Shown: positions 9,236-18,941 of the stretch, piece after piece
How the letters are laid out: the number at the start of each line of letters is the position of its first letter
Numbering within the stretch: position 1 is the stretch's first letter
Origin: Actinomycetes bacterium
GTDB lineage: Bacteria; Actinomycetota; Actinomycetes; Actinomycetales; Demequinaceae
Length of the DNA stretch: 64,000 bases
NCBI GenBank assembly: GCA_023411615.1
Contig: JAEYOR010000010.1
Coordinates: 1-64,000 of the forward strand
Reading direction: 5' to 3'
Program-made: the position numbers and the translations under genes
The notes under the pieces: model-generated
Database searches by the model: none
What the model was told of the DNA's origin: nothing
Seen by the model: only the letters and a program-made list of their open reading frames with translations

Positions 9236-9921
9236 CAAAGCCTCCATCCCGTTGGGGACCATCGTGGTCCCGCTGGGTTGGGCGCTTTCTGGCACGCGTG
9301 TACTGGAACACCGAGGTCCACGGGCGAGACAACATCCCCAAGCATGGATCCGTCCTCGTTCTCGCGAATCACATTGGGCTGCCGGACGGGCCCGTGGTCC
9401 ACGGCGTCATTCCACGTCCCTCCCACTTCCTCATCAAGGCCGCGATGATGAAGGGGCCTCTGGGGCTCGTTTTGCGGCCCGCTGGCCAAATTTCTGTTGA
9501 AGGCGCGGGGCGTGACGCACTGAGCAAAGCGATGGCGGTTCTCGAACGCGGGGGAGTGGTGGGCGTGTTCCCCGAGGGGCACAGGGGCGGCGGTCACGCC
9601 CAGGAGACCTACGGCGGTGCCGCGTGGCTTGCAGTGCGCTCCGGGGCCGCGATCGTGCCGACGGCGGTGGTGGGAACGCGCCGTGCGGGAGAGTCCGTGA
9701 GTCACTGGCCCAGGCCGCGACGGCGTATGGTGGTGGCCTTTGGCGAGGCGAGTCATCTTGACGTGCCCGCTGCGTTGGCCGGACGCAGCCGTCAGGAATG
9801 GGCCGCACGTGAGGTTGGCCGCATGCTCCAAGCGCATGTGTACGAGACTCTGACGCGTACGGACCTGACAATGCCTGACGGCAACGCTTTGCCAGCCGAG
9901 AGTGAGGACGGACATGAGTGA
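9232..9921 (+). CDS. plsC: 1-acyl-sn-glycerol-3-phosphate acyltransferase family
   Basis: PlsC-type acyltransferase, expected to acylate lysophosphatidate at the membrane in phospholipid synthesis. The 229-aa protein carries the NHxxxxD catalytic motif as NHIGLPD and the glycerol-phosphate binding motif as FPEGHRGG (usually FPEGTR). GTG 9232 overlaps the cmk stop and its end overlaps der. In some actinobacteria the gene here is fused to cmk or assigned to an unknown lipid substrate, so the exact substrate is open. Confidence 0.87.
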   Translation: MTKPPSRWGPSWSRWVGRFLARVYWNTEVHGRDNIPKHGSVLVLANHIGLPDGPVVHGVIPRPSHFLIKAAMMKGPLGLVLRPAGQISVEGAGRDALSKAMAVLERGGVVGVFPEGHRGGGHAQETYGGAAWLAVRSGAAIVPTAVVGTRRAGESVSHWPRPRRRMVVAFGEASHLDVPAALAGRSRQEWAAREVGRMLQAHVYETLTRTDLTMPDGNALPAESEDGHE

Positions 9922-11389
9922 CGAGACCGAGGAGTTCGGCATCCCTGCGCCGTCCGATGCGCCCGAAACTCTCGATGAGATTCGGGAAGCCGCCCTGCGT
10001 GCTGGCCTGGAGTCCTATGAACTGAGCGAAGAAGACCTCCGTGCCCTCGACGGCCCCACGGTGGAACAGCGCGAGGAACTCCCTGTCCTTGCGATTGTCG
10101 GCAGACCCAATGTCGGCAAGTCGACACTCGTCAACAGAATTGTTGGCCGACGCGTCGCAGTGGTGGAGGACACGCCTGGTGTCACGCGGGACCGGGTCAC
10201 GTACCGCGCCGAATGGGCGGGCCGCGACTTCCTCCTTATGGACACGGGCGGCTGGGAGCACAATGTGAGCGGCATTGATCTGTCGGTCGCTCAGGCCGCC
10301 GAGGCCGCGATGGACCTCGCCGACGCACTCATGTTTGTCGTTGACGCCACCGTTGGCGCGACGTCCACCGATGAGCAAGTCGTCAAGTTGCTGCGAAGGA
10401 CCAAAAAGCCAGTGCTTCTCGTTGCGAACAAGGTGGACGGCCCTCAAGGAGAGATTGAGGCCGCCGCGCTGTGGAACTTGGGGCTGGGGGAGCCGTTCCC
10501 CGTATCGGCGCTCCATGGCCGAGGTACCGGCGACATGCTTGATGCGGCCCTTGCGATGCTCCCCACCGAAACGCGGATGGTGGACGATGACGGCGCACCT
10601 CGGCGTGTCGCACTCGTCGGCCGCCCTAACGTCGGCAAATCGTCGCTGCTCAATCGGCTCGCCGGAAGTGAACGGGTTGTCGTCAATGAACTGGCAGGGA
10701 CAACGCGCGATCCGGTCGACGAACTCATCACAATCGACGATGAGCCATTCACGTTTATCGACACGGCAGGCATTCGCCGCCGTGTTCACCTCACGCGCGG
10801 CGCCGACTATTACGCATCGTTGCGGTCTGCGGCAGCGATTGAGCGTGCCGAACTTGCACTCGTGCTTGTCGATGCCTCCACGCCGCTGACGGAACAGGAC
10901 CTGCGCATCTTGTCGGACGTCATTGATGCAGGGCGCGCGCTCGTCATCGTTGTCAACAAATGGGATTTGGTGGGCGAAGACGAGCGATTCCGCTTTGAGC
11001 GGTCATGGGAAAAGGAGTTGACTCACCTCACCTGGGCGCCGCGAGTCAACCTGTCAGCCCTCACGGGTTGGCACACGAACCGACTCAAGCGCGCCATGGA
11101 CGTCGCCCTTACCAACTGGGATCGGCGCATCTCCACCGGAAAGCTCAACACGTTCCTTGGTGAGCTCGTCGCAGAACATCCGCATCCGGTTCGGGGTGGC
11201 AGGCAGCCCAAGATTCTTTTCGCGACGCAAGCGGGCACGTGCCCGCCTACCTTCGTCTTGTTCACCACGGGATTCCTCGACCCGCAGTACCGACGCTTCA
11301 TCGAGCGCCGGCTTCGCGAGACCTTCGAGTTCACTGGCACGCCCATCCATATCAATGTGCGCGTGCGCGACAAGCGCGGACGAAAGTAG
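9914..11389 (+). CDS. der: Ribosome-associated GTPase Der (EngA)
   Basis: Double-domain GTPase needed for 50S subunit assembly. The 491-aa protein has an acidic N-terminal extension of about 60 residues, typical of actinobacteria, then two G domains, each with GRPNVGKS(T/S), a DTPGVTRDR or ELAGTTRDP switch region and NKxD motifs (NKVDG, NKWDL), and a C-terminal KH-like domain. ATG 9914 overlaps the plsC end by 8 bases; the GTG/ATG codons further upstream are less likely. Confidence 0.97.
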   Translation: MSDETEEFGIPAPSDAPETLDEIREAALRAGLESYELSEEDLRALDGPTVEQREELPVLAIVGRPNVGKSTLVNRIVGRRVAVVEDTPGVTRDRVTYRAEWAGRDFLLMDTGGWEHNVSGIDLSVAQAAEAAMDLADALMFVVDATVGATSTDEQVVKLLRRTKKPVLLVANKVDGPQGEIEAAALWNLGLGEPFPVSALHGRGTGDMLDAALAMLPTETRMVDDDGAPRRVALVGRPNVGKSSLLNRLAGSERVVVNELAGTTRDPVDELITIDDEPFTFIDTAGIRRRVHLTRGADYYASLRSAAAIERAELALVLVDASTPLTEQDLRILSDVIDAGRALVIVVNKWDLVGEDERFRFERSWEKELTHLTWAPRVNLSALTGWHTNRLKRAMDVALTNWDRRISTGKLNTFLGELVAEHPHPVRGGRQPKILFATQAGTCPPTFVLFTTGFLDPQYRRFIERRLRETFEFTGTPIHINVRVRDKRGRK

Positions 11390-11421
11390 CCGCCCCCAAC
11401 CGTTGTTCGGCGGGGGCGGCT
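11388..11421. terminator. Bidirectional hairpin between der and ppdK
   Basis: AGCCGCCCCC and GGGGGCGGCT form a perfect 10-bp stem with a 14-base loop, starting within the der stop codon and lying between two convergent genes. No T-run follows on either side; GC-rich hairpins without T-tracts are usual in this phylum. Confidence 0.6.
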
Positions 11422-11441
11422 CGCATCCGTGCGACCTGTTG

Positions 11442-14165
<2,724 letters not shown>

Positions 14166-14238
14166 GTCACGCTCTTAACGTCACAGGACGGCCCCGTTGC
14201 CGTCCCCTCCAGGTTGCCCCAATCGAGCGATTTCGGTG

Positions 14239-14252
14239 GGGACCAAGGGCCC
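14239..14252. promoter_or_regulatory. DosR/DevR-like box upstream of ppdK
   Basis: GGGACCAAGGGCCC matches the box upstream of nrdD at 12 of 14 positions (only the central dinucleotide differs) and the mycobacterial DosR consensus GGGACTWWAGTCCC at 11 of 14. Its centre is 80 bases upstream of the ppdK ATG. Binding is inferred only. Confidence 0.4.
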
Positions 14253-14264
14253 ATGAGGGAGAGA

Positions 14265-14307
14265 CATCGACGGACGCCCCGCACTGAATGTGGGGCGTCC
14301 GTCGATG
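14265..14307. terminator. Strong hairpin after the SRPBCC gene
   Basis: A perfect 16-bp inverted repeat (left arm 14265-14280, right arm 14292-14307) with an 11-base loop, 20 bases beyond the SRPBCC stop. On the minus strand it is followed by TCTCTCCCTC, a pyrimidine-rich run, so it can end the SRPBCC transcript and separate it from ppdK. Confidence 0.8.
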
Positions 14308-14327
14308 CGCGAATGCCCGACCGTGGG

Positions 14328-14816
14328 TTACAGGCCCTCGGTGCCGAACGTCCGCTGGGCGGAGCCGTCATGGATCTCGCCGCGCCAGGCGCCCTCTTCA
14401 AATCCCTGGGACTCGATGAGCTCCTTGAACTTGCTCAAGGAGTCATCCACGAGCGCGTCGTCAAGGCGCATCGTGGCTCCGGCGTTCTCCGCAAAGCCCT
14501 CGGGCTCCCACTCAAGTGAGAGTTCCACGCGGCAACGGTCGTCGCCAGTTGATTCAAAGCGGACGCGTCCGTTTTGCTTGATCTCACCCTCGGACTCCCA
14601 CGCAATGTGAGAGTCAGGGACTTGGTCGGTGATGTGGGCCGTGTACTCCCGTGTCACGCCGCCGACGTTGAGTTTCCACTCAGTGCGTGCGTCGTCCAGT
14701 TGGCGCACAGACTCCACACCGCTCATGAAGCGCGGGTATGACTCCATTTGCGTCCACTGGTTGTACGCCACGGACAGCGGGACATTGACATCGATGGTCT
14801 GAGTTGCTGTGGTCAT
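14328..14816 (-). CDS. SRPBCC-family protein (polyketide cyclase/START-like)
   Basis: A 162-aa protein of the SRPBCC (Bet v1-like) fold that binds hydrophobic ligands in a helix-grip cavity. Seen: TIDVNVPLSVAYNQWTQMESYPRFM at the N terminus and a central VELSLEWEPEG strand, both typical of the cyclase/dehydrase-like subgroup common in actinobacteria. The ligand is unknown. ATG 14816 is preceded by GAAAGGAG. A possible -10 (TACGGT) lies at 14858-14863 on the minus strand. It is flanked by strong terminators and is probably monocistronic. Confidence 0.8.
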   Translation of the reverse strand: MTTATQTIDVNVPLSVAYNQWTQMESYPRFMSGVESVRQLDDARTEWKLNVGGVTREYTAHITDQVPDSHIAWESEGEIKQNGRVRFESTGDDRCRVELSLEWEPEGFAENAGATMRLDDALVDDSLSKFKELIESQGFEEGAWRGEIHDGSAQRTFGTEGL

Positions 14817-15051
14817 GACGGTCTCCTTTCGGTGGCGGGTTTGCCACGTGTCGACCGTAAGCACGTGAGTTTCGAAAACGCGCGGGAACAACACGCCGCG
14901 GCCCGTTCGTTATGGCGCCGCCTGGGGAATAGCGGGTTCGCTGTGGGCGGAGCCATGACGGGGTAATTGCGCTGTCGAACACCCCACAAGTGCGGCCGAC
15001 GCCAAGGCCGGGATGGCGGTGAGCGTGGCGCAGACGGCCCTCACGGTCGGG

Positions 15052-15057
15052 TAGCAT
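15052..15057 (+). promoter_or_regulatory. Probable -10 element of the tRNA-Pro gene
   Basis: TAGCAT; a start 7 bases downstream would be 15064, the first base of the UUCG hairpin that precedes the tRNA. No good -35 is seen. Confidence 0.4.
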
Positions 15058-15063
15058 TGAGCG

Positions 15064-15079
15064 GCGCCGTTCGCGGCGC
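15064..15079 (+). other. UUCG-capped hairpin in the tRNA-Pro leader
   Basis: GCGCCG-TTCG-CGGCGC forms a perfect 6-bp stem with an exceptionally stable UUCG tetraloop, ending two bases before the tRNA 5' end. It would form the whole 5' leader of the precursor if transcription starts at 15064. Confidence 0.6.
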
Positions 15080-15081
15080 GA

Positions 15082-15155
<74 letters not shown>

Positions 15156-15159
15156 CAAA

Positions 15160-15193
15160 AAGTCCTGGTGAGAGGCAACTGTCACCAGGACTT
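15160..15193 (+). terminator. Terminator of tRNA-Pro
   Basis: AAGTCCTGGTGA and TCACCAGGACTT form a perfect 12-bp stem with a 10-base loop, 4 bases after the tRNA. Few Ts follow. It may also act for the convergent crp-like transcript. Confidence 0.8.
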
Positions 15194-15229
15194 CGTCGTA
15201 TCAGGACGCAGTCACCGCGCAGCCGGTCT

Positions 15230-15997
15230 TTACCCAGCCGCATGTGACTCAAGGGCGCGGCGATCACGAATCGCCGTCCAGCGTCGGCCCGAATCAATGA
15301 TTCCCTCGCCTCGCCACGCACTCATCACTCGCGATACTGACTCGGGGGTGGACCGCGCCAGGCCGGCCAGGTCGGCACGTGACAGGGGTACCTCAATCAG
15401 CACCGAGCCATCACGCTGGACTGTGCCCACCTTGTCGGCTAGGCGGAGCAGAGCGATCGCCACCCGGGTGGCGACGGTGTCGCTCGACTGTCCGCCCACG
15501 TCGGCGTGAGCGCGCGACAACCTGGCGGCGACGTCGTCGAGCACCCGGAGCGCAACCACTGGATGTTCACTCAGCACCTCGCGGAACGCCGCCTGATCGA
15601 TGCGCAAAGCACAAGAGCCCACCATTGCCGTCGCCGTGTGGTGGTGGCGGGGTTCGCCCACGGTGCTCATCGCACCGAACAACTCCCCTGGAGTGAGGAT
15701 GTCCGCGATTGTCTCGGTCCCGTTGACGGTGACGGCACTGAGCTTGACGCGTCCCTCCGCGACGATGAACAACGCATCCGCAGGCTCACCAGCATGGAAA
15801 AGAGAAGCGCCTTCCGTCCACGACGTCGCCTGCATCCGTGAGTCGATACGTTGGAGATCCACGTCACTGAGGCCCTGGAAATAAGGAGCGCGCTCAAGCG
15901 CGCGCTTGCGGATGGGCCACGGGCACACATGCGGCAAGGTGACATCGCGCAGTGGAATGCGCCGACGCTGGGGCCGGGAGGTGGCCGACGTACTCAT
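15230..15997 (-). CDS. Crp/FNR-family transcriptional regulator
   Basis: A 255-aa regulator with a cyclic-nucleotide-binding-type beta-roll (about residues 35-150) and a C-terminal winged helix whose recognition segment is LSRADLAGLARSTPESVSRVMS. The glutamate and arginine pattern of the cAMP pocket is not clearly conserved, so the effector is unknown. Two cysteines are visible (HVCPWPIR near residue 25, GSCALRI near residue 130); this is not the four-cysteine FNR cluster, yet redox or metal sensing is possible. It is divergent from the HMA/ATPase genes and shares an FNR-type site with them. ATG 15997 lies 6 bases after a TAGCCT -10, so it is leaderless. Confidence 0.88.
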   Translation of the reverse strand: MSTSATSRPQRRRIPLRDVTLPHVCPWPIRKRALERAPYFQGLSDVDLQRIDSRMQATSWTEGASLFHAGEPADALFIVAEGRVKLSAVTVNGTETIADILTPGELFGAMSTVGEPRHHHTATAMVGSCALRIDQAAFREVLSEHPVVALRVLDDVAARLSRAHADVGGQSSDTVATRVAIALLRLADKVGTVQRDGSVLIEVPLSRADLAGLARSTPESVSRVMSAWRGEGIIDSGRRWTAIRDRRALESHAAG

Positions 15998-16003
15998 AAG
16001 GCG

Positions 16004-16009
16004 AGGCTA
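16004..16009 (-). promoter_or_regulatory. -10 element of leaderless crp-like gene
   Basis: TAGCCT on the minus strand, 6 bases, ATG 15997. A start at 15997 puts the FNR-type site (centre 16058.5) at -61.5. Confidence 0.6.
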
Positions 16010-16051
16010 TCAAGGGCTCTCGCGGCCACGTCGAGACCAATGTGCGGGTAA

Positions 16052-16065
16052 TTGACGTGCGTCAT
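16052..16065. promoter_or_regulatory. FNR/CRP-type operator between crp and the metal ATPase genes
   Basis: TTGACGTGCGTCAT: the half sites TGACG and CGTCA are perfect reverse complements, and the whole fits the FNR-type layout TTGAY-N4-RTCAA with one mismatch. It lies at -61.5 from the inferred crp start and -41.5 from the inferred start of the divergent transcript, the classical class I and class II activator positions. The likely ligand is the adjacent Crp/FNR protein. Confidence 0.6.
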
Positions 16066-16087
16066 GGTGCGTCCTACACGGGCTCCG

Positions 16088-16093
16088 TACGGT
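16088..16093 (+). promoter_or_regulatory. Probable -10 element of the HMA/ATPase operon
   Basis: TACGGT; with 6-7 bases to the start, transcription would begin near 16100, leaving a short leader with the AAAGGAG ribosome binding site. There is no recognisable -35, as expected for a class II activated promoter. Confidence 0.5.
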
Positions 16094-16123
16094 CAAGGCA
16101 TCACCCATCGAAAGGAGCCCATC

Positions 16124-16351
16124 ATGGCCACCACAACAAAGACCGTGCTTCGCGCAGAAGACTTCGCGTGCCCCTCATGCGTCAGCAAGATCGAGAAACA
16201 AGTGGGCCGGCTCGACGGCGTCGCCGACGTCACCGTCCACTTCGCCTCATCTCGCATTGACATCGAGCACAACCCTGAGATCGCGCGAGTTGAGGACCTT
16301 GTAGCCGCTGTGCGCAAGGCGGGCTACGTCGCGTCGCCATCGGCGTTCTAG
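16124..16351 (+). CDS. Free-standing heavy-metal-associated (HMA) domain protein
   Basis: A 75-aa ferredoxin-like HMA domain with the metal-binding loop ACPSC (Cys16, Cys19) and the beta-alpha-beta pattern VLRAEDF...SKIEKQVGRLDGVADVTVHF...DIEHNPE...LVAAVRKAGYVA. It probably hands a soft or transition metal ion to the ATPase encoded 36 bases downstream, which lacks its own N-terminal HMA domain. ATG 16124 has AAAGGAG 6 bases upstream; the longer reading from 16052 starts inside the operator and is rejected. The metal (Cu, Zn, Cd or other) is not determined. Confidence 0.88.
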   Translation: MATTTKTVLRAEDFACPSCVSKIEKQVGRLDGVADVTVHFASSRIDIEHNPEIARVEDLVAAVRKAGYVASPSAF

Positions 16352-16387
16352 ACATCCCTCACAACTCTTCACTGAAAGGCCCATTCC

Positions 16388-18307
16388 ATGACCGCCCTCT
16401 TGACCCTGGCCCGCAGCCGCTGGCTCGTCCCCATCGTGGCTGGCGCGCTGATTGTCGCCTCCTTTGTCGCGGGCCGGGTGTCAGGGGGGCTATGGGCTGA
16501 TGTGTTGATGGTGAGCGCTGCGATCGTCGCAGGAGCACCGATCGCGCGGGCCGCACTCAGGGCGTTGTCAGCGCGTGTGGTAGGGATCGACCTCCTCGTG
16601 TCGATCGCGGCAATGGGGGCAATTGTTATCGCCAACTACTGGGAAGCAGCTGCAGTGACCTTCCTCTTCGCGGTCGGTCACGCGCTTGAAGTGGCGACCC
16701 TCAACAAGACCCGTTCGGCCCTCGCCGAACTTGTGGCGGTAGCGCCGGACGAGGCCACCGTTGTGCGCGAAGGGGTGCAGGTCCGGGTGTCGGCAGGAGA
16801 GGTACTTGTTGGGGAGATTGTGCTTGTCAAGCACGGCGCCAAAGTGCCGGTCGATGGAGTCGTTACGGACGGTGCCGGCTCCATTGACGAGTCCTCCATT
16901 ACAGGGGAGTCGATTCCCGTGGAAAAGGTTGCGGGAGATCTGGTTTTCGCGGGGACCGTGGCGACCGGCGGATTTCTTCACGTCGAGGCGCGTGGCGTGG
17001 GAGCCGACACCACCTTGGCGCGCATCATCCACCGGGTCGAAGAAGCTCAGGACGCCAAGGCGAAGACGCACGCCTTCATCGATCGCTTTTCACGGTGGTA
17101 CACGCCAGGCATCATCGGGCTGGCCATCTTCTTTGGGTTCCTCACTCGAGACGTCGTGCTCGCCCTCACGCTCCTCGTCATCGGTTGCCCGGGCGCGCTC
17201 GTCATCTCGATCCCCGGCGCGATCGTTGCGGGGGTGGGACGTGGCGCTCGAGACGGGATCTTGATCAAGGGTGGTGAGTACCTCGAGACAGCCGCACGGA
17301 TCGACGTGGTTGCGCTCGACAAGACAGGCACCTTGACCGAAGGCCGCCCGCGCGTGACGGACGTCGTGCCCGTCGATGCCACGGCGTCGGCCGACGATGT
17401 GGTGCGCTGGGCCGCGCAGGCGGAAAGCGGCTCGAATCACCCCTTAGCCCAACCGATTCTTGCCGAAGCCGCTGCTCGCGGCCTTGCCTTCGACATGACT
17501 GCCACTGACATCGAAACGGTCCCCGGCAAGGGAATGCGCGCTGTGATCGACGGGCGTCACGTTGCGGTGGGCAATGGCGCTCTGGTTGCCGACGTGGCGG
17601 GTGCTGTTCATGCGTCAGTGACGCACACCATGGGTTCCCTTGCGCGAGCCGGGCGCACACCGATGGCCGTGATGGTCGACGGCGGCGTGATCGGCGTCAT
17701 TGGAGTGGCCGACGCCGTTCGGGCAGACGCGGCATCGATGGTCTCACGGTTGCACGACGCTGGCGTGAAGCGGGTGGTCATGTTGACGGGGGATGTCGCT
17801 CCTGTGGCGCATGCAGTCGCACAGGAGATTGGCATCGATGAGGTCTACGCGGCGCTCTTGCCCGAGGGCAAACTCGAGGTGGTGCGTGACCTCCAGGCTG
17901 ACGGTCATGTGGTGGCGATGGTGGGCGATGGCGTCAACGATGCGCCGGCCCTCGCTACAGCTGACATCGGTGTGGCGATGGGTGCCGCAGGGACGGCGGT
18001 GGCGATTGAGACCGCTGACGTGGCGCTGATGAAGGACGACCTCCTCAAACTCCCGCAGGCCCTCGGACTCGCGCGGCGCACCGTCGCAGTGATGCACCAG
18101 AACGTGGCACTGGCGATGGTGACGGTGGGGGCGCTGCTTCTCGGTGTCGTCGCAGGCGGCGTCACCATGGCGATCGGGATGCTCGTGCACGAAGTCTCAG
18201 TCCTGGCGGTGATCGCCAACGCGATGCGCTTGCTACGAGCGCCTCGAGCAAAGCCCGGCATGCTCTCATCCCCGGCACGAGAAATTGCTACGGCGTCTGC
18301 CTCGTGA
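16388..18307 (+). CDS. Heavy-metal-translocating P1B-type ATPase
   Basis: A 639-aa membrane pump. Paired N-terminal helices come first, then the actuator motif TGES (about residue 174), the membrane metal-site motif C267-P268-G269 (GCPGALVISIPGA), the phosphorylated Asp311 in DKTGTLTEG, the ATP-site SNHPLAQ, and MVGDGVNDAPALATADIGVAMG. It has no N-terminal HMA domain; the upstream gene supplies one separately. CPG replaces the better-known CPC/CPH, so specificity cannot be read off; Zn/Cd-type subgroups and others contain CPG members. The PadR operator begins 8 bases after its stop. Confidence 0.9.
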   Translation: MTALLTLARSRWLVPIVAGALIVASFVAGRVSGGLWADVLMVSAAIVAGAPIARAALRALSARVVGIDLLVSIAAMGAIVIANYWEAAAVTFLFAVGHALEVATLNKTRSALAELVAVAPDEATVVREGVQVRVSAGEVLVGEIVLVKHGAKVPVDGVVTDGAGSIDESSITGESIPVEKVAGDLVFAGTVATGGFLHVEARGVGADTTLARIIHRVEEAQDAKAKTHAFIDRFSRWYTPGIIGLAIFFGFLTRDVVLALTLLVIGCPGALVISIPGAIVAGVGRGARDGILIKGGEYLETAARIDVVALDKTGTLTEGRPRVTDVVPVDATASADDVVRWAAQAESGSNHPLAQPILAEAAARGLAFDMTATDIETVPGKGMRAVIDGRHVAVGNGALVADVAGAVHASVTHTMGSLARAGRTPMAVMVDGGVIGVIGVADAVRADAASMVSRLHDAGVKRVVMLTGDVAPVAHAVAQEIGIDEVYAALLPEGKLEVVRDLQADGHVVAMVGDGVNDAPALATADIGVAMGAAGTAVAIETADVALMKDDLLKLPQALGLARRTVAVMHQNVALAMVTVGALLLGVVAGGVTMAIGMLVHEVSVLAVIANAMRLLRAPRAKPGMLSSPAREIATASAS

Positions 18308-18314
18308 TTAGATA

Positions 18315-18326
18315 GCGATATATCGC
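18315..18326. promoter_or_regulatory. Palindromic operator upstream of padR
   Basis: GCGATATATCGC is a perfect 12-bp palindrome, AT-rich at its centre, lying in the 53-bp gap between the ATPase stop and padR. AT-rich dyads at this position are common autoregulatory sites for PadR proteins. Confidence 0.5.
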
Positions 18327-18360
18327 GACCGCTCGTCACCGACATAACAAGGAGGCTTCC

Positions 18361-18906
18361 ATGAAGGACTCGTATCGCGGCGGATTTGACCCTAATCAGG
18401 CGGCAGACGCCATGTGGAAGATGGTCGACCAACTGAAGAGTGAGTTCGACAAGAAAGTCGGCACGCGAATCGGCAGGGGAGACGTGCGCGCGTCCGTCCT
18501 CTTCTTGTTGAATGAGCGACCAATGCATGGCTACCAGATCATTCGCGAGATCGAGGAGCGTACCTCCGGGCGGTGGAAGCCATCCGCCGGATCCGTTTAC
18601 CCGACGCTGCAGATGCTGGCTGACGAGGGTCTCGTCACCGTTGAGACGGCGGATGATCGCAAGGTGTACGCCTTGACCGATGAAGGCCGCGAAGCGGCGG
18701 CGCACGTCGCCGAGAACGTGCCGTGGTCGGTCGAGGAAGAGGAAGATCACGGTCCGCGCGTCGGCACGCTCGCCAAAGCGGCCTTTGAGCTCGCGGACGC
18801 TGTCACGTCTGTGGCTCGCAGTGGAAATGTTGAGCAACGCGAAGAGGCAGTTTCTGTGCTCCGTGACGCACGGCGTTCGATCTACACCATCCTGTCTCGG
18901 GACTGA
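18361..18906 (+). CDS. PadR-family transcriptional regulator
   Basis: A 181-aa regulator with a PadR winged helix: RASVLFLLNERPMHGYQIIREIEERTSGRWKPSAGSVYPTLQMLADEGLV at about residues 48-98, then VYALTDEGREA and a C-terminal helical dimerisation region. A 47-residue N-terminal extension precedes the HTH. The start has AAGGAGG 6-7 bases upstream. It probably represses its own message and possibly the downstream ABC1 gene through the palindrome at 18315-18326; the inducer is unknown. Confidence 0.9.
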   Translation: MKDSYRGGFDPNQAADAMWKMVDQLKSEFDKKVGTRIGRGDVRASVLFLLNERPMHGYQIIREIEERTSGRWKPSAGSVYPTLQMLADEGLVTVETADDRKVYALTDEGREAAAHVAENVPWSVEEEEDHGPRVGTLAKAAFELADAVTSVARSGNVEQREEAVSVLRDARRSIYTILSRD

Positions 18907-18929
18907 CACCGTTGGCTGGCCCCAACGGG

Positions 18930-18935
18930 CATGAT
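18930..18935 (+). promoter_or_regulatory. Possible -10 element of leaderless ABC1-kinase gene
   Basis: CATGAT, 6 bases, ATG 18942. It fits the xANNNT spacing of the other leaderless genes here although the first base is C. Confidence 0.4.
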
Positions 18936-18941
18936 GGGACC

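Noticed and set aside
14873..14884. TTTCGAAA palindrome upstream of the SRPBCC gene as a LexA box
   Set aside because: The actinobacterial SOS box needs CGAAC-N4-GTTCG; only an 8-bp palindrome is present.
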